Source: an uncultured Flavobacteriaceae bacterium (GTDB taxonomy: Bacteria > Bacteroidota > Bacteroidia > Flavobacteriales > Flavobacteriaceae). From it: a stretch of DNA of 54,672 bases. The stretch is taken from assembly GCA_938088195.1 (NCBI GenBank), contig CALKEO010000050.1, forward strand, positions 1-54,672. Direction: 5' to 3'. Positions 28,319 to 36,735 of the stretch are shown here, piece by piece. The notes under the pieces were generated by a model, which searched no databases, was not told the DNA's origin, and worked only from the letters and a program-made list of their open reading frames with translations. Positions within the stretch are counted from its first letter, which is position 1. Every line of letters begins with the position of its first letter. A program made the translations under genes and the position numbers.

Positions 28319-30115
28319 ATGAGCTCCATAAGAAACTTCTGTATTATTGCCCACATTGACCATGGCAAAAGCACTCTTGCTGACCGCCTTCTGGATTTTA
28401 CAGGAGCTGTCAGTTCTAGAGAAAAACAAGACCAGCTATTGGACAATATGGATCTTGAAAGAGAAAGAGGAATTACAATAAAGTCTCATGCTATTCAAAT
28501 GAATTATTCAAGAAATGGACAAGACTATGTTTTAAACTTAATTGACACTCCGGGTCATGTAGACTTTTCGTATGAAGTTTCTCGATCAATTGCCGCTTGC
28601 GAAGGTGCTTTGCTAGTTGTAGATGCTGCGCAAAGCATTCAGGCCCAAACAATTTCCAATCTTTATCTTGCTTTAGAAAATGATTTGGAAATAATCCCTG
28701 TTTTAAACAAGGTAGACCTTCCTTCTGCTAATCCGGAGGAGGTTAGCGATGATATCATTGATTTACTGGGGTGTAAGAAGGAAGAAATAATCAGTGCTTC
28801 TGCCAAAACAGGATTGGGAATTGAACAAATTCTAGACGCTATCATCTCTGAAATTCCTGAACCAAGAACTGACTACGAAGCGCCTTTAAAAGCTTTAATT
28901 TTTGATTCGGTATACAATCCTTTTAGGGGGGTTGAAACATACTTTAGAGTTTTTTCAGGGCAAATTAAAAAAGGTCAAGCTATCAAATTCATGGCTACTC
29001 AAAACAAATATAATGCAGATGAGGTTGGCACTCTAAACCTTACTCAAACCCCAAAAAAATGTATAAAAGCTGGGGATGTGGGATATCTTATAACGGGTAT
29101 TAAAAACGCTAAAGAAGTGAAGGTGGGTGATACAATAATAGAGGCTGATTCAGAAGACACAACGGGTGTTTCTGGATTTGAAGATGTCAAGCCCATGGTT
29201 TTTGCGGGAATATATCCTGTTGATACTGAAGAATATGAAGACCTTAGGTCTTCAATGGAAAAATTACAGTTAAACGACGCTTCTCTGGTCTTTGTTCCTG
29301 AAAGTTCTTCGGCCCTTGGTTTTGGATTTAGATGTGGGTTTTTAGGGATGCTTCATTTGGAGATTATTCAAGAAAGATTAGAAAGAGAATTTAACATGTC
29401 TGTAATCACTACGGTTCCTAATGTGTCGTACCAAGCCTACAAAAGAAAAAATCTAAATGAAGGAATTCTCGTTAATAATCCTTCAGACCTCCCAGACCCA
29501 AGTGGTCTAGATCGGGTGGAAGAGCCCTTTATTAAAGCTACTATTATTACAAAGTCTGATTATGTTGGAAACGTAATGAGTTTGTGTATTGAGAAGAGGG
29601 GGCAGATTCAAAATCAAACTTATTTAACCACCCAAAGAGTAGAGCTAGTTTTTGACATGCCTTTGGCAGAAATAGTTTTTGATTTTTATGACCGCCTTAA
29701 AACCGTTTCAAAAGGCTATGCTTCTTTTGACTACTCTCCAATTGGTATGCGCTCTTCAAAGCTTGTTAAAGTTGATCTGCTTTTAAACGGAAGCTCTGTT
29801 GATGCGCTTTCTGCTCTAATTCATTTCGATAACGCCTACACTATTGGAAAAAAAATGTGTGAAAAACTAAGAAAATTAATTCCTAGGCAGCAGTTTGACA
29901 TTCCGATTCAGGCGGCAATTGGCGCAAAAATCATTTCTAGAGAAACGATAAAAGCCCTGAGAAAAGATGTAACAGCTAAATGTTACGGGGGAGATATTAC
30001 TCGTAAAAGAAAACTTCTTGAAAAACAAAAAAAAGGAAAAAAGAAAATGAGGCAAATTGGAAGTGTTGAAATTCCTCAAGAAGCCTTTATGGCTGTTTTA
30101 AAGCTAAACGATTAA
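28319..30115 (+). CDS. lepA: Elongation factor 4 (LepA)
   Basis: Translational GTPase acting on stalled or initiating ribosomes. GTPase motifs: [13 protein letters not shown] (G1), [10 protein letters not shown] (G2), [12 protein letters not shown] (G3), NKVDLPSA (G4). The LepA-specific C-terminal domain ends with the basic [19 protein letters not shown] segment and [13 protein letters not shown]. Starting at ATG 28319 gives 598 residues and the canonical N-terminus; two upstream TTG codons in frame (28313 and 28316) overlap a promoter-like box and are less likely starts. Confidence 0.97.
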   Translation: MSSIRNFCIIAHIDHGKSTLADRLLDFTGAVSSREKQDQLLDNMDLERERGITIKSHAIQMNYSRNGQDYVLNLIDTPGHVDFSYEVSRSIAACEGALLVVDAAQSIQAQTISNLYLALENDLEIIPVLNKVDLPSANPEEVSDDIIDLLGCKKEEIISASAKTGLGIEQILDAIISEIPEPRTDYEAPLKALIFDSVYNPFRGVETYFRVFSGQIKKGQAIKFMATQNKYNADEVGTLNLTQTPKKCIKAGDVGYLITGIKNAKEVKVGDTIIEADSEDTTGVSGFEDVKPMVFAGIYPVDTEEYEDLRSSMEKLQLNDASLVFVPESSSALGFGFRCGFLGMLHLEIIQERLEREFNMSVITTVPNVSYQAYKRKNLNEGILVNNPSDLPDPSGLDRVEEPFIKATIITKSDYVGNVMSLCIEKRGQIQNQTYLTTQRVELVFDMPLAEIVFDFYDRLKTVSKGYASFDYSPIGMRSSKLVKVDLLLNGSSVDALSALIHFDNAYTIGKKMCEKLRKLIPRQQFDIPIQAAIGAKIISRETIKALRKDVTAKCYGGDITRKRKLLEKQKKGKKKMRQIGSVEIPQEAFMAVLKLND

Positions 30116-30221
30116 ATCCTCAAACAAAAAATCCACACAAGATTACAGAAATTTATTGCGTTCTATTGACTTAATATATGTTTTTGTTCAAAAAGCATTA
30201 TTTTTATTTTAATATTTAACA

Positions 30222-32414
30222 ATGAAAAAACTAGAACGAAGCCTTTCTTTGCCTTATGTAATTGCTATTAGCATTGGAGGAATGCTAGGAAGCGGCATTT
30301 TTGTTCTTCCTGGATTAGCTTCAAACATTACCGGTTCTTCTGTTTGGTTAGCATATTTATTAGGCGCCCTCTGTGTTTTGCCTGCGGCCCTTTCTAAATC
30401 TGAGCTTGCTACTGCAATGCCCTCGTCTGGAGGAACTTACGTCTACATTGAACGAGCTTTTGGCCCTTTGTTTGGAACTATTTCGGGAATTGGACTTTGG
30501 CTTTCTTTGCTGTTGAAAAGCTCTTTTGCGCTAATCGGATTAAGTGCCTATTTATCTGTTTTGGTTAGTATTGACGACAATCTGGTTCGATTTGTTGCCC
30601 TGGCTTTTTTGCTGTTTATTTTGCTTTTAAATATTTTTGGGGTTAAAAAAGTTGGTAAAGTCCAGTTGGTTATTGTAACTATTAGCCTAATCTGTCTTGC
30701 CTTAGTTTTTGTTCTTGGTTTTCAAAATATAAATCCGGATTTTTTAGTCCCTTTTATGAGTGATGGAAATGCAGGTTTAATTTCTGCTATTGCTTTTGTT
30801 TATATTTCTTATTCGGGCGTTATAAAGGTCGCTGCAATTGCTGGTGAAATTAAAAACCCCAATAAAAACTTGCCTCTAGCAATGATACTTTCACTGCTTT
30901 TTATTACTGCAATATATGTCTTAACGGCTTTTGTTTTAGTGGGCAATATTCCTTCTGATTCTTTAACTGCTGATTTAAAACCCATTCATACTATCTCTGA
31001 GCTGCTTGGTGGCAAATATTTTGGATATGTAGCTGCTGGCATTGGTGTTTTAACGCTTATGTCCGGAGCTAACTCTGGCGTGCTCGCATCTTCTAGGTTC
31101 CCTTTTGCAATGGCTAGGGATCTTTTAATGCCTAATCTTTTTTCTAAAATTCACTCGAAATATTTAACTCCAGTCGTGGCTATACTTTTCACTGGGCTTT
31201 TAATGGGCGTTGTAATACTGTTTTTTGATGTGGTTAAAATTGCAAAGCTCGCTAGTGCTTTTATGGTAATGATGTTTATAGCGGTAAATTTTTGTGTTAT
31301 TATTTTACGAGAAACCTCCGCCCAGTGGTACAAGCCGACATATATGTCTCCGCTGTATCCTTTTTTACAAACTTTTGGAATATTAGCTGGTTTTGTTTTG
31401 TTGTTTTTGCTTGGTTTTATGCCTTTACTGTCGATTGTTTTTATTTTTGTTTTAGGTTTTATTGTCTATATTTTTATTGGGAAAAATGCCACAAGAACAG
31501 GTGTCTTAACTAACTACGGTCATGTTCCTGCGTTATTTTTGTTTTATAAAAAAGACCCCTCAATAGTGGATGGTTCGAGTGAAAACACCTCGTCTAATCT
31601 TGATGGAAAACTTGCTTCTGATGCTGGGACAATTGTCCCTTTACTAGGAAACGAAAACTCTGCTGAAATGTTAGTTGAAATGGCCTCTGCAATTAACACT
31701 CGCAGTTCGGTTCAAGCTGTAAATATTACTGAGGTGCCTAATCAAACTTTTTTAGATGCGCTTAACAAAGATACTCCTAGAATTATTTCCATCGAAAGAA
31801 GGTTAAAAAGACTGTCTAATGCTCAAAAACTTAAAATAGATTTTGAGTCTGTGGTAACACATGAGCTGTCTAATACTATTGCCGAACTAAGCGGACAAAC
31901 AAACTGTGACTGGCTCGTTATGGGTTGGAATGGAAGGGCTCACAGTGGTATTCTAGTAAGAAACCCTGTTGGTTGGCTTTTAACAAACGTCTCTTCAAAC
32001 TTTGCTCTTTTTAAAGACAATGGAATAAAAAATATTGGTAAGGTGCTAATTGCTCTTAGGCCTGGAAGAAAAGATAAAAACTTTTTGTCTGTAGCAGAAA
32101 AAATCTGTTCTTTTTACGGAGCCTCTCTTACTCTTCTTCATATTGTAGCCCCTTCTTTTTCAAAAAAAGCTATAATAAAAATGAAGGAAAAATCATCGTC
32201 TCACCTTTCTAGTTTAAAGGTCTCAACCAAGCTGTTGGTTGAGGAAAGTGAAGACCCTATCGAGTCCATTTCTTCTCTTTCATCTGAATATGATTTGTTA
32301 ATTTTAGGGGCCCCCGAAAAAGACAATTGGATTAGTGTGCTTTTAGGAACGGGGCGTGACAAATTTACCGAAAGCTCTGCTTGTTCTGTGCTAAGGTTAA
32401 CAATGAAAAAATAA
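30222..32414 (+). CDS. Amino-acid permease (APC superfamily) fused to universal-stress-protein domains
   Basis: 730-residue protein. Residues 1 to about 425 form a 12-helix transporter with the APC signature GGMLGSGIFVLPG near the N-terminus and GEIKNPNKNLP in the middle. The cytoplasmic C-terminal part (about 430-730) looks like two universal-stress-protein-like domains: AELSGQTNCDWLVMGWNG, then ASLTLLHIVAP and LLILGAPEKDNW. These could bind nucleotide and regulate transport. The substrate is unknown. A 106-bp gap precedes it, with no clear promoter box. The next gene starts 12 bp later. Confidence 0.85.
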   Translation: MKKLERSLSLPYVIAISIGGMLGSGIFVLPGLASNITGSSVWLAYLLGALCVLPAALSKSELATAMPSSGGTYVYIERAFGPLFGTISGIGLWLSLLLKSSFALIGLSAYLSVLVSIDDNLVRFVALAFLLFILLLNIFGVKKVGKVQLVIVTISLICLALVFVLGFQNINPDFLVPFMSDGNAGLISAIAFVYISYSGVIKVAAIAGEIKNPNKNLPLAMILSLLFITAIYVLTAFVLVGNIPSDSLTADLKPIHTISELLGGKYFGYVAAGIGVLTLMSGANSGVLASSRFPFAMARDLLMPNLFSKIHSKYLTPVVAILFTGLLMGVVILFFDVVKIAKLASAFMVMMFIAVNFCVIILRETSAQWYKPTYMSPLYPFLQTFGILAGFVLLFLLGFMPLLSIVFIFVLGFIVYIFIGKNATRTGVLTNYGHVPALFLFYKKDPSIVDGSSENTSSNLDGKLASDAGTIVPLLGNENSAEMLVEMASAINTRSSVQAVNITEVPNQTFLDALNKDTPRIISIERRLKRLSNAQKLKIDFESVVTHELSNTIAELSGQTNCDWLVMGWNGRAHSGILVRNPVGWLLTNVSSNFALFKDNGIKNIGKVLIALRPGRKDKNFLSVAEKICSFYGASLTLLHIVAPSFSKKAIIKMKEKSSSHLSSLKVSTKLLVEESEDPIESISSLSSEYDLLILGAPEKDNWISVLLGTGRDKFTESSACSVLRLTMKK

Positions 32415-32426
32415 TTAATTGTAACA

Positions 32427-33281
32427 ATGACAATTTACCCAATTGAAGCTGGAAATTTTAAACTTGACGGAGGGGCTATGTTTGGAGTTGTTCCTAAGTC
32501 TTTATGGCAAAGAACCAACCCTTCTGATTCTGACAATTTAATTGAAATGTCATCTAGATGTCTTTTAATTGAAAACGGAAATCGGCTTACTCTAATTGAT
32601 ACTGGCATGGGAGACAAGCAATCTGAAAAATTTTTTAGTTATTACAAAAGATGGGGAGACTATAGTCTTGTTAAATCCTTAAAACATGCCGGCTTTTCAG
32701 TTGATGACATTACAGATGTTCTACTAACTCATCTGCATTTTGACCATTGCGGAGGAGCTTCTTTCATTAATACCCATTCGGGGAAAGCCGAGGTTCTTTT
32801 TAAAAATGCTAAGTATTGGTCCAATCAAAAGCATTGGGACTGGGCAACAGCACCAAATCCAAGAGAAAAAGCTTCTTTTTTACGAGAAAATCTCAATCCA
32901 ATAAAAGAATCTGGTCAATTAAACTTTATTGCTGAAAAAAATGAAGGTTTTAATTTTTATGAAGAGCTTGGTTTCGAAATTATGTTTGTTGACGGTCACA
33001 CAGAAAAACAGATGATTCCAAAAATAGGCTATAAAAATCAAGAGCTTGTGTATGCTGCAGACCTTGTTCCTACAGTGGGCCACATTCCTGTTCCTTACTT
33101 GATGGGTTATGACGTAAGGCCGCTATTGACCATGAAAGAAAAAAAATTATTTTTAGAAGCGGCAGTAAAAAACAATTGGCTATTGTTTCTGGAGCACGAC
33201 CCGCACAACGAAATTGTTTCACTTAAAAACACCGAAAAGGGAGTAAGGCTAAACGCCTCTATCCCTTTTAAAGAACTATAA
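32427..33281 (+). CDS. Metallo-beta-lactamase-fold hydrolase
   Basis: 284-residue zinc hydrolase. The metal motif is complete: H102, H104, D106 and H107 in THLHFDHCGG, with further ligands in FVDGHTEKQ and YAADLVPTVGH. The overall layout, including LIDTGMGDKQ before the motif, resembles the lactonase-like branch seen in N-acyl-homoserine lactonases. Substrate cannot be told from sequence. No signal peptide, so cytoplasmic. It lies between the permease and the M1 peptidase with gaps of 12 and 2 bp, suggesting one transcript. Confidence 0.85.
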   Translation: MTIYPIEAGNFKLDGGAMFGVVPKSLWQRTNPSDSDNLIEMSSRCLLIENGNRLTLIDTGMGDKQSEKFFSYYKRWGDYSLVKSLKHAGFSVDDITDVLLTHLHFDHCGGASFINTHSGKAEVLFKNAKYWSNQKHWDWATAPNPREKASFLRENLNPIKESGQLNFIAEKNEGFNFYEELGFEIMFVDGHTEKQMIPKIGYKNQELVYAADLVPTVGHIPVPYLMGYDVRPLLTMKEKKLFLEAAVKNNWLLFLEHDPHNEIVSLKNTEKGVRLNASIPFKEL

Positions 33282-33283
33282 CT

Positions 33284-35098
33284 ATGCTTAGATTATTTTT
33301 ATTACTTGCTTTTGTTCAGCTGTCCTTTTCCCAAAATTATTGGCAACAACATGTCGAATATTTTATGGATATCAACATGGATGTCTCTGACTTTACTTTT
33401 TCTGGAAAGCAAAAAATTGTTTATACAAACAATTCTCCCGACACCATAAACAAAGTATACTACCATTTGTTTTTTAATGCTTTCAGGCCCGGAAGCCAAA
33501 TGGATGTTCGCTCAAGAACAATTAAAGATCCCGACAGTAGGGTAGGAAACAGGATTTTTGAGCTTAACCCAAATGATTATGGTTCGCTAGATGTTGTTTC
33601 TTTAGAGCAAAACGGAAAAGAAGTTGTGTTTGAACAAAAAGAAACTATTTTGCTGGCGAGGCTAGAAAAACCACTTTTACCAGGTAAAAAAACAGAACTT
33701 TCTATGGTTTTTAAGGGCCAAGTTCCTCTTCAAATAAGACGGTCTGGTAAAATGAACAAAGAAGGGGTCCACCTCACGATGACCCAATGGTTCCCAAAGC
33801 TTTCTGAATATGATTTTGAAGGGTGGCATCCAAACCCATATATAGCCAGAGAATTTCATGGTGTTTGGGGTGATTATACTGTTAATATAACTATTGACAA
33901 AAATTATGTCATTGGAGGGACCGGTTATTTAAAAAATGCCAATGAAATAGGTCATGGTTACTCTAACAAAATGAAAGAAAAAAAAGAAGAAACATTAACT
34001 TGGGAGTTTTATGCGCCTAATGTTCATGATTTTGCCTGGGCCGCTGACCCTGATTACATACACGATGTTCAACAGTCCGGTTCTGGAGTTGATCTTCACT
34101 TTTTTTACAAACCTGATGCGGGAGAAGAAAATTGGAAAAAACTTCAAGAGGATACTTTAGGTTTATTAGAATATTTTGAAGAAAATATTGGGCCCTACCC
34201 TTGGAAACAATACTCTGTTATTCAAGGTGGTGACGGGGGAATGGAATATGCCATGTGCACTATGATAACAGGAAAAAGGTCTTATCCAAGCTTGTTTGGG
34301 GTGACCGCTCATGAGCTTGCTCATTCGTGGTTTCAGCATATTCTTGCAAACAACGAGGCTAAACATCCGTGGATGGATGAAGGGTTTACTGAATATATTA
34401 CCTCTTTGGCAGAAAAAAGTGTTTCGGGAAAACCCTCTTTATTTCCGCATAAAAGTAGTTACGACAGTTATTATATGATAAATAAAATACAACTACAGAA
34501 TCCCTTATTAACTATAGAGCAGCCCCTTACTATTCACTCTGACAGATTTGATTACAACTTTACTTATGGCGCATCTTCCTATAGTAAAGGCGCGGTTTTT
34601 TTATCACAGCTTGGTTATATTATTGGAAAAGAAAACCTTGCCAAAACAATTAAAAGATATTATAATGAATTTAAATTCAAGCATCCTACGCCAAACGATT
34701 TTAAAAGAGTAGCTGAAAAAGTTTCTGACTTAGAACTAGAGTGGTATCTAAATGACTGGACTAGAACAACAAATAAGGTTGATTATGATCTCGAGGTTTT
34801 TGATAAAGATTCAAGAGATCTTTCTATTAAAAGAATCGGTAGAATACCCATGCCTCTTGAGGTTTTAGTTTCTTTTAGTGACGGCTCTACGGCTATGTAT
34901 TATATTCCTGTTGATTTAATGCAGGGCAACAAGCCTTTTGATAATAATGTTATCATTCTTGAGCCTTGGTCTTGGGTTAACACGAAATATGTTTTTGAAA
35001 TTCAAGGAAACAAAAAAGTTGTAAAAATAGAAATTGACCCTTCAAAAAGACTCGCAGACATTAATCAAAACAAGAACATCCTAGAATTTTTAGAATGA
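33284..35098 (+). CDS. M1-family zinc metallopeptidase (aminopeptidase type), exported
   Basis: 604 residues with a signal peptide (about 1-16, MLRLFLLLAFVQLSFS before QN), so it acts in the periplasm or outside. The zinc site is HELAH (343-347) with E366 in DEGFTEY at the exact spacing expected for M1. The substrate-recognition loop reads GGMEYAM, where classic aminopeptidases have GAMEN. It probably trims peptides for uptake. Its stop overlaps the rnpA start by four bases (ATGA at 35095-35098), so rnpA translation is coupled to it. Confidence 0.92.
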   Translation: MLRLFLLLAFVQLSFSQNYWQQHVEYFMDINMDVSDFTFSGKQKIVYTNNSPDTINKVYYHLFFNAFRPGSQMDVRSRTIKDPDSRVGNRIFELNPNDYGSLDVVSLEQNGKEVVFEQKETILLARLEKPLLPGKKTELSMVFKGQVPLQIRRSGKMNKEGVHLTMTQWFPKLSEYDFEGWHPNPYIAREFHGVWGDYTVNITIDKNYVIGGTGYLKNANEIGHGYSNKMKEKKEETLTWEFYAPNVHDFAWAADPDYIHDVQQSGSGVDLHFFYKPDAGEENWKKLQEDTLGLLEYFEENIGPYPWKQYSVIQGGDGGMEYAMCTMITGKRSYPSLFGVTAHELAHSWFQHILANNEAKHPWMDEGFTEYITSLAEKSVSGKPSLFPHKSSYDSYYMINKIQLQNPLLTIEQPLTIHSDRFDYNFTYGASSYSKGAVFLSQLGYIIGKENLAKTIKRYYNEFKFKHPTPNDFKRVAEKVSDLELEWYLNDWTRTTNKVDYDLEVFDKDSRDLSIKRIGRIPMPLEVLVSFSDGSTAMYYIPVDLMQGNKPFDNNVIILEPWSWVNTKYVFEIQGNKKVVKIEIDPSKRLADINQNKNILEFLE

Positions 35099-35433
35099 TT
35101 AAATCACTTAAAAGCGAAAAAAAAATAGAGAAAATTTTTGATGATGGTTTTGTCCTAAAACAAGGGACACTTTGCTTAAGGGGTTATGATTTTAAAGACG
35201 ATGAAAAACTTTTTGGCGTTAGCGTTTCGAAAAAAAACTTTAAGCTTGCGGTTAAAAGAAATCTTTTGAAAAGAAGGCTTCGTGAATCAATAAGAAAAAA
35301 CAAAAGTGTTGAAAAAATAAAAATCGGTGTGTCTTTTTTTTTATTATACAACTCTTCAAAAGAGATTTCGTTTGAAGAATTAGAAACTAAAACAAGTCTC
35401 TTAATTGAAAAATTAATTTCTGAGGTTAATTAG
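35095..35433 (+). CDS. rnpA: Ribonuclease P protein component
   Basis: Basic protein (112 residues) that assists the RNase P RNA in cutting pre-tRNA leaders. The family signature is KRNLLKRRLRESIRKNK (about residues 54-70), preceded by GVSVSKKNFKLAV. Length is normal. In most bacteria rnpA follows rpmH near the origin; here it hangs on the end of an M1 peptidase gene with a 4-base overlap. It is convergent with the elaA-like gene 26 bp away. Confidence 0.92.
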   Translation: MIKSLKSEKKIEKIFDDGFVLKQGTLCLRGYDFKDDEKLFGVSVSKKNFKLAVKRNLLKRRLRESIRKNKSVEKIKIGVSFFLLYNSSKEISFEELETKTSLLIEKLISEVN

Positions 35434-35459
35434 TCTTTGTAAAATCCCCCTTTCGGTAT

Positions 35460-35897
35460 TTAGTGGTAATACATTGCTGTGTGTGGAATTCCATCTTCCA
35501 TATACTCCTCTCCTTTAGCCACAAACCCGTGTGAAGAATAAAATTCTTTTAAGTGCGATTGCGCTGAAATTTTTATAGGTGATTGTTTGTTCGTTTTTAA
35601 GTGCTCTAATGATTTCTCAACTAAAAGGTGCCCATAACCTTCTCCTCTATAGTTTTTTTTAACAACCGCTCTTCCAAACGACGCTTCTTTAAAATAAATA
35701 TTTTCATTAAAAACTCTAGTGTAACCAACAAGTTCATTGTTGATAATTAGCAATACGTGGTCTGCCTTTTCATCTTTTCCGTCAATGTCTTGGTATATAC
35801 ACTCTTGTTCTACAACAAAAACTTCAGATCTTAAACTAAAAATATCGTTAATTTCTTTTCTTGACAGTTGATCCCAAGCCTTTACTTCTAACCTCAT
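35460..35897 (-). CDS. ElaA-type GNAT acetyltransferase
   Basis: Small acetyl-CoA-dependent transferase (145 residues). Pattern: FSLRSEVFVVEQECIYQDIDGKDE at the N-terminus is the ElaA hallmark; the acetyl-CoA loop is VVKKNYRGEGYGHLL (motif RGxGxG/A). Substrate is unknown. It lies 9 bp after rpiB and is likely co-transcribed with it. Confidence 0.85.
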   Translation of the reverse strand: MRLEVKAWDQLSRKEINDIFSLRSEVFVVEQECIYQDIDGKDEKADHVLLIINNELVGYTRVFNENIYFKEASFGRAVVKKNYRGEGYGHLLVEKSLEHLKTNKQSPIKISAQSHLKEFYSSHGFVAKGEEYMEDGIPHTAMYYH

Positions 35898-35906
35898 TAA
35901 AATTCT

Positions 35907-36335
35907 TTATTTATCAATTTTATTCACTCGTCTCTCGTGTCTACCCCCTTCAAAATCTGTTTTTAAAAAAACTTCCACTATTTCTAAAGCTTCTTTAATT
36001 GATAGAAATCTTGCAGGTAAACTTAAAATATTAGCATCATTATGTTTTCTTATTAGTTCTGCTATTTCTTTACTCCAACACAATCCCGCTCTAACTCCTT
36101 TATATTTATTAGCAACCATACTTACGCCGTTTCCTGTTCCACACATAATAATTCCTTTTTTGTTTTTATTATTAGAAATTTCCTTTGCAAGTGGATGGAT
36201 AATGTCCGGATAATCAACGCTCTTTCCAGAATTATCTCCTAAATTTTCCACAACATATCCGTTATTTTTTAAAAAATTATTAACGGCATTTTTTAATTCA
36301 ACCCCAGCGTGATCGTTTGAAATAAGTATGTTCAT
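35907..36335 (-). CDS. rpiB: Ribose-5-phosphate isomerase B
   Basis: Interconverts ribose-5-phosphate and ribulose-5-phosphate in the pentose phosphate pathway. The catalytic cysteine is C65 in MCGTGNG, and the phosphate-binding segment begins ISNDHAGVELK. The substrate histidine-arginine region is NDANILSLPARFLS. Length (142) is standard. It is transcribed leftward from the 400-bp AT-rich gap, with rnr leaving on the other side. Confidence 0.95.
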   Translation of the reverse strand: MNILISNDHAGVELKNAVNNFLKNNGYVVENLGDNSGKSVDYPDIIHPLAKEISNNKNKKGIIMCGTGNGVSMVANKYKGVRAGLCWSKEIAELIRKHNDANILSLPARFLSIKEALEIVEVFLKTDFEGGRHERRVNKIDK

Positions 36336-36341
36336 TGTTTG

Positions 36342-36363
36342 TTAGTTGTTTATTAGTTGTTTA
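36342..36363. repeat. Tandem 11-bp repeat, two copies
   Basis: TTAGTTGTTTA occurs twice head to tail (36342-36352 and 36353-36363), starting 7 bases upstream of the rpiB start codon on the minus strand. Function unknown; it may lie in the rpiB leader. Confidence 0.7.
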
Positions 36364-36456
36364 TTTTATTTGATAACTCTGTTACCTTGTTCGTTTTTTA
36401 AATTTAATTCTCTTTTATTATTATTTATTATATGTTTAATAACAATGTTAACTCAA

Positions 36457-36506
36457 TTATTAACATAAAATTTAGTCTTAATTATTAACATTTATTTTTA
36501 TTAACA
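36457..36506 (+). repeat. Three direct copies of TTATTAACA
   Basis: Exact copies at 36457-36465, 36482-36490 and 36498-36506, all on the plus strand, with start-to-start distances of 25 and 16 bases. They could be protein-binding sites (DnaA-like or a regulator), or chance in AT-rich DNA. Confidence 0.6.
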
Positions 36507-36735
36507 TGCTTTTAATAAACATATAAAATGTTGATTTCTAAGTTTTTATTTCTTGTTTTTTGTTAATTAACGTTTAATATTTTTATAAGAAAATAATCTC
36601 TTTTTATTTTATACTATAAATTAACAAGCAATCATAAGGTTAAAAATTTATTTTAAAATTTATTTATTATTTAATAGTTGTTCATTACTCTTTTATAACT
36701 CACTTTAAGTTAAATAAAATTAACTTAGCAGTTCA

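Larger units (their letters stand above)
36336..36735. other. 400-bp AT-rich divergent gap with repeated TTATTAACA; possible replication origin
   Basis: The longest gene-free stretch in the window, between rpiB (minus) and rnr (plus). I see no reading frame or RNA gene in it. It is very AT-rich, much more than its surroundings. Three identical direct 9-mers TTATTAACA lie at 36457-36465, 36482-36490 and 36498-36506, and related TTAACA words recur at 36501-36506 and 36621-36626. The 9-mer is one base from the DnaA-box consensus TTATNCACA. A tandem 11-bp repeat lies at 36342-36363. Perfect parS-like sites are 8 and 10 kb to the right. An origin is a reasonable hypothesis; an AT-rich promoter region with regulator sites is the alternative. 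Confidence 0.3.

Noticed and set aside
36244-36252. TTTTCCACA in rpiB as a DnaA box
   Set aside because: It is a single hit inside coding sequence, and the same word occurs in purN (near 21782), so it is background.
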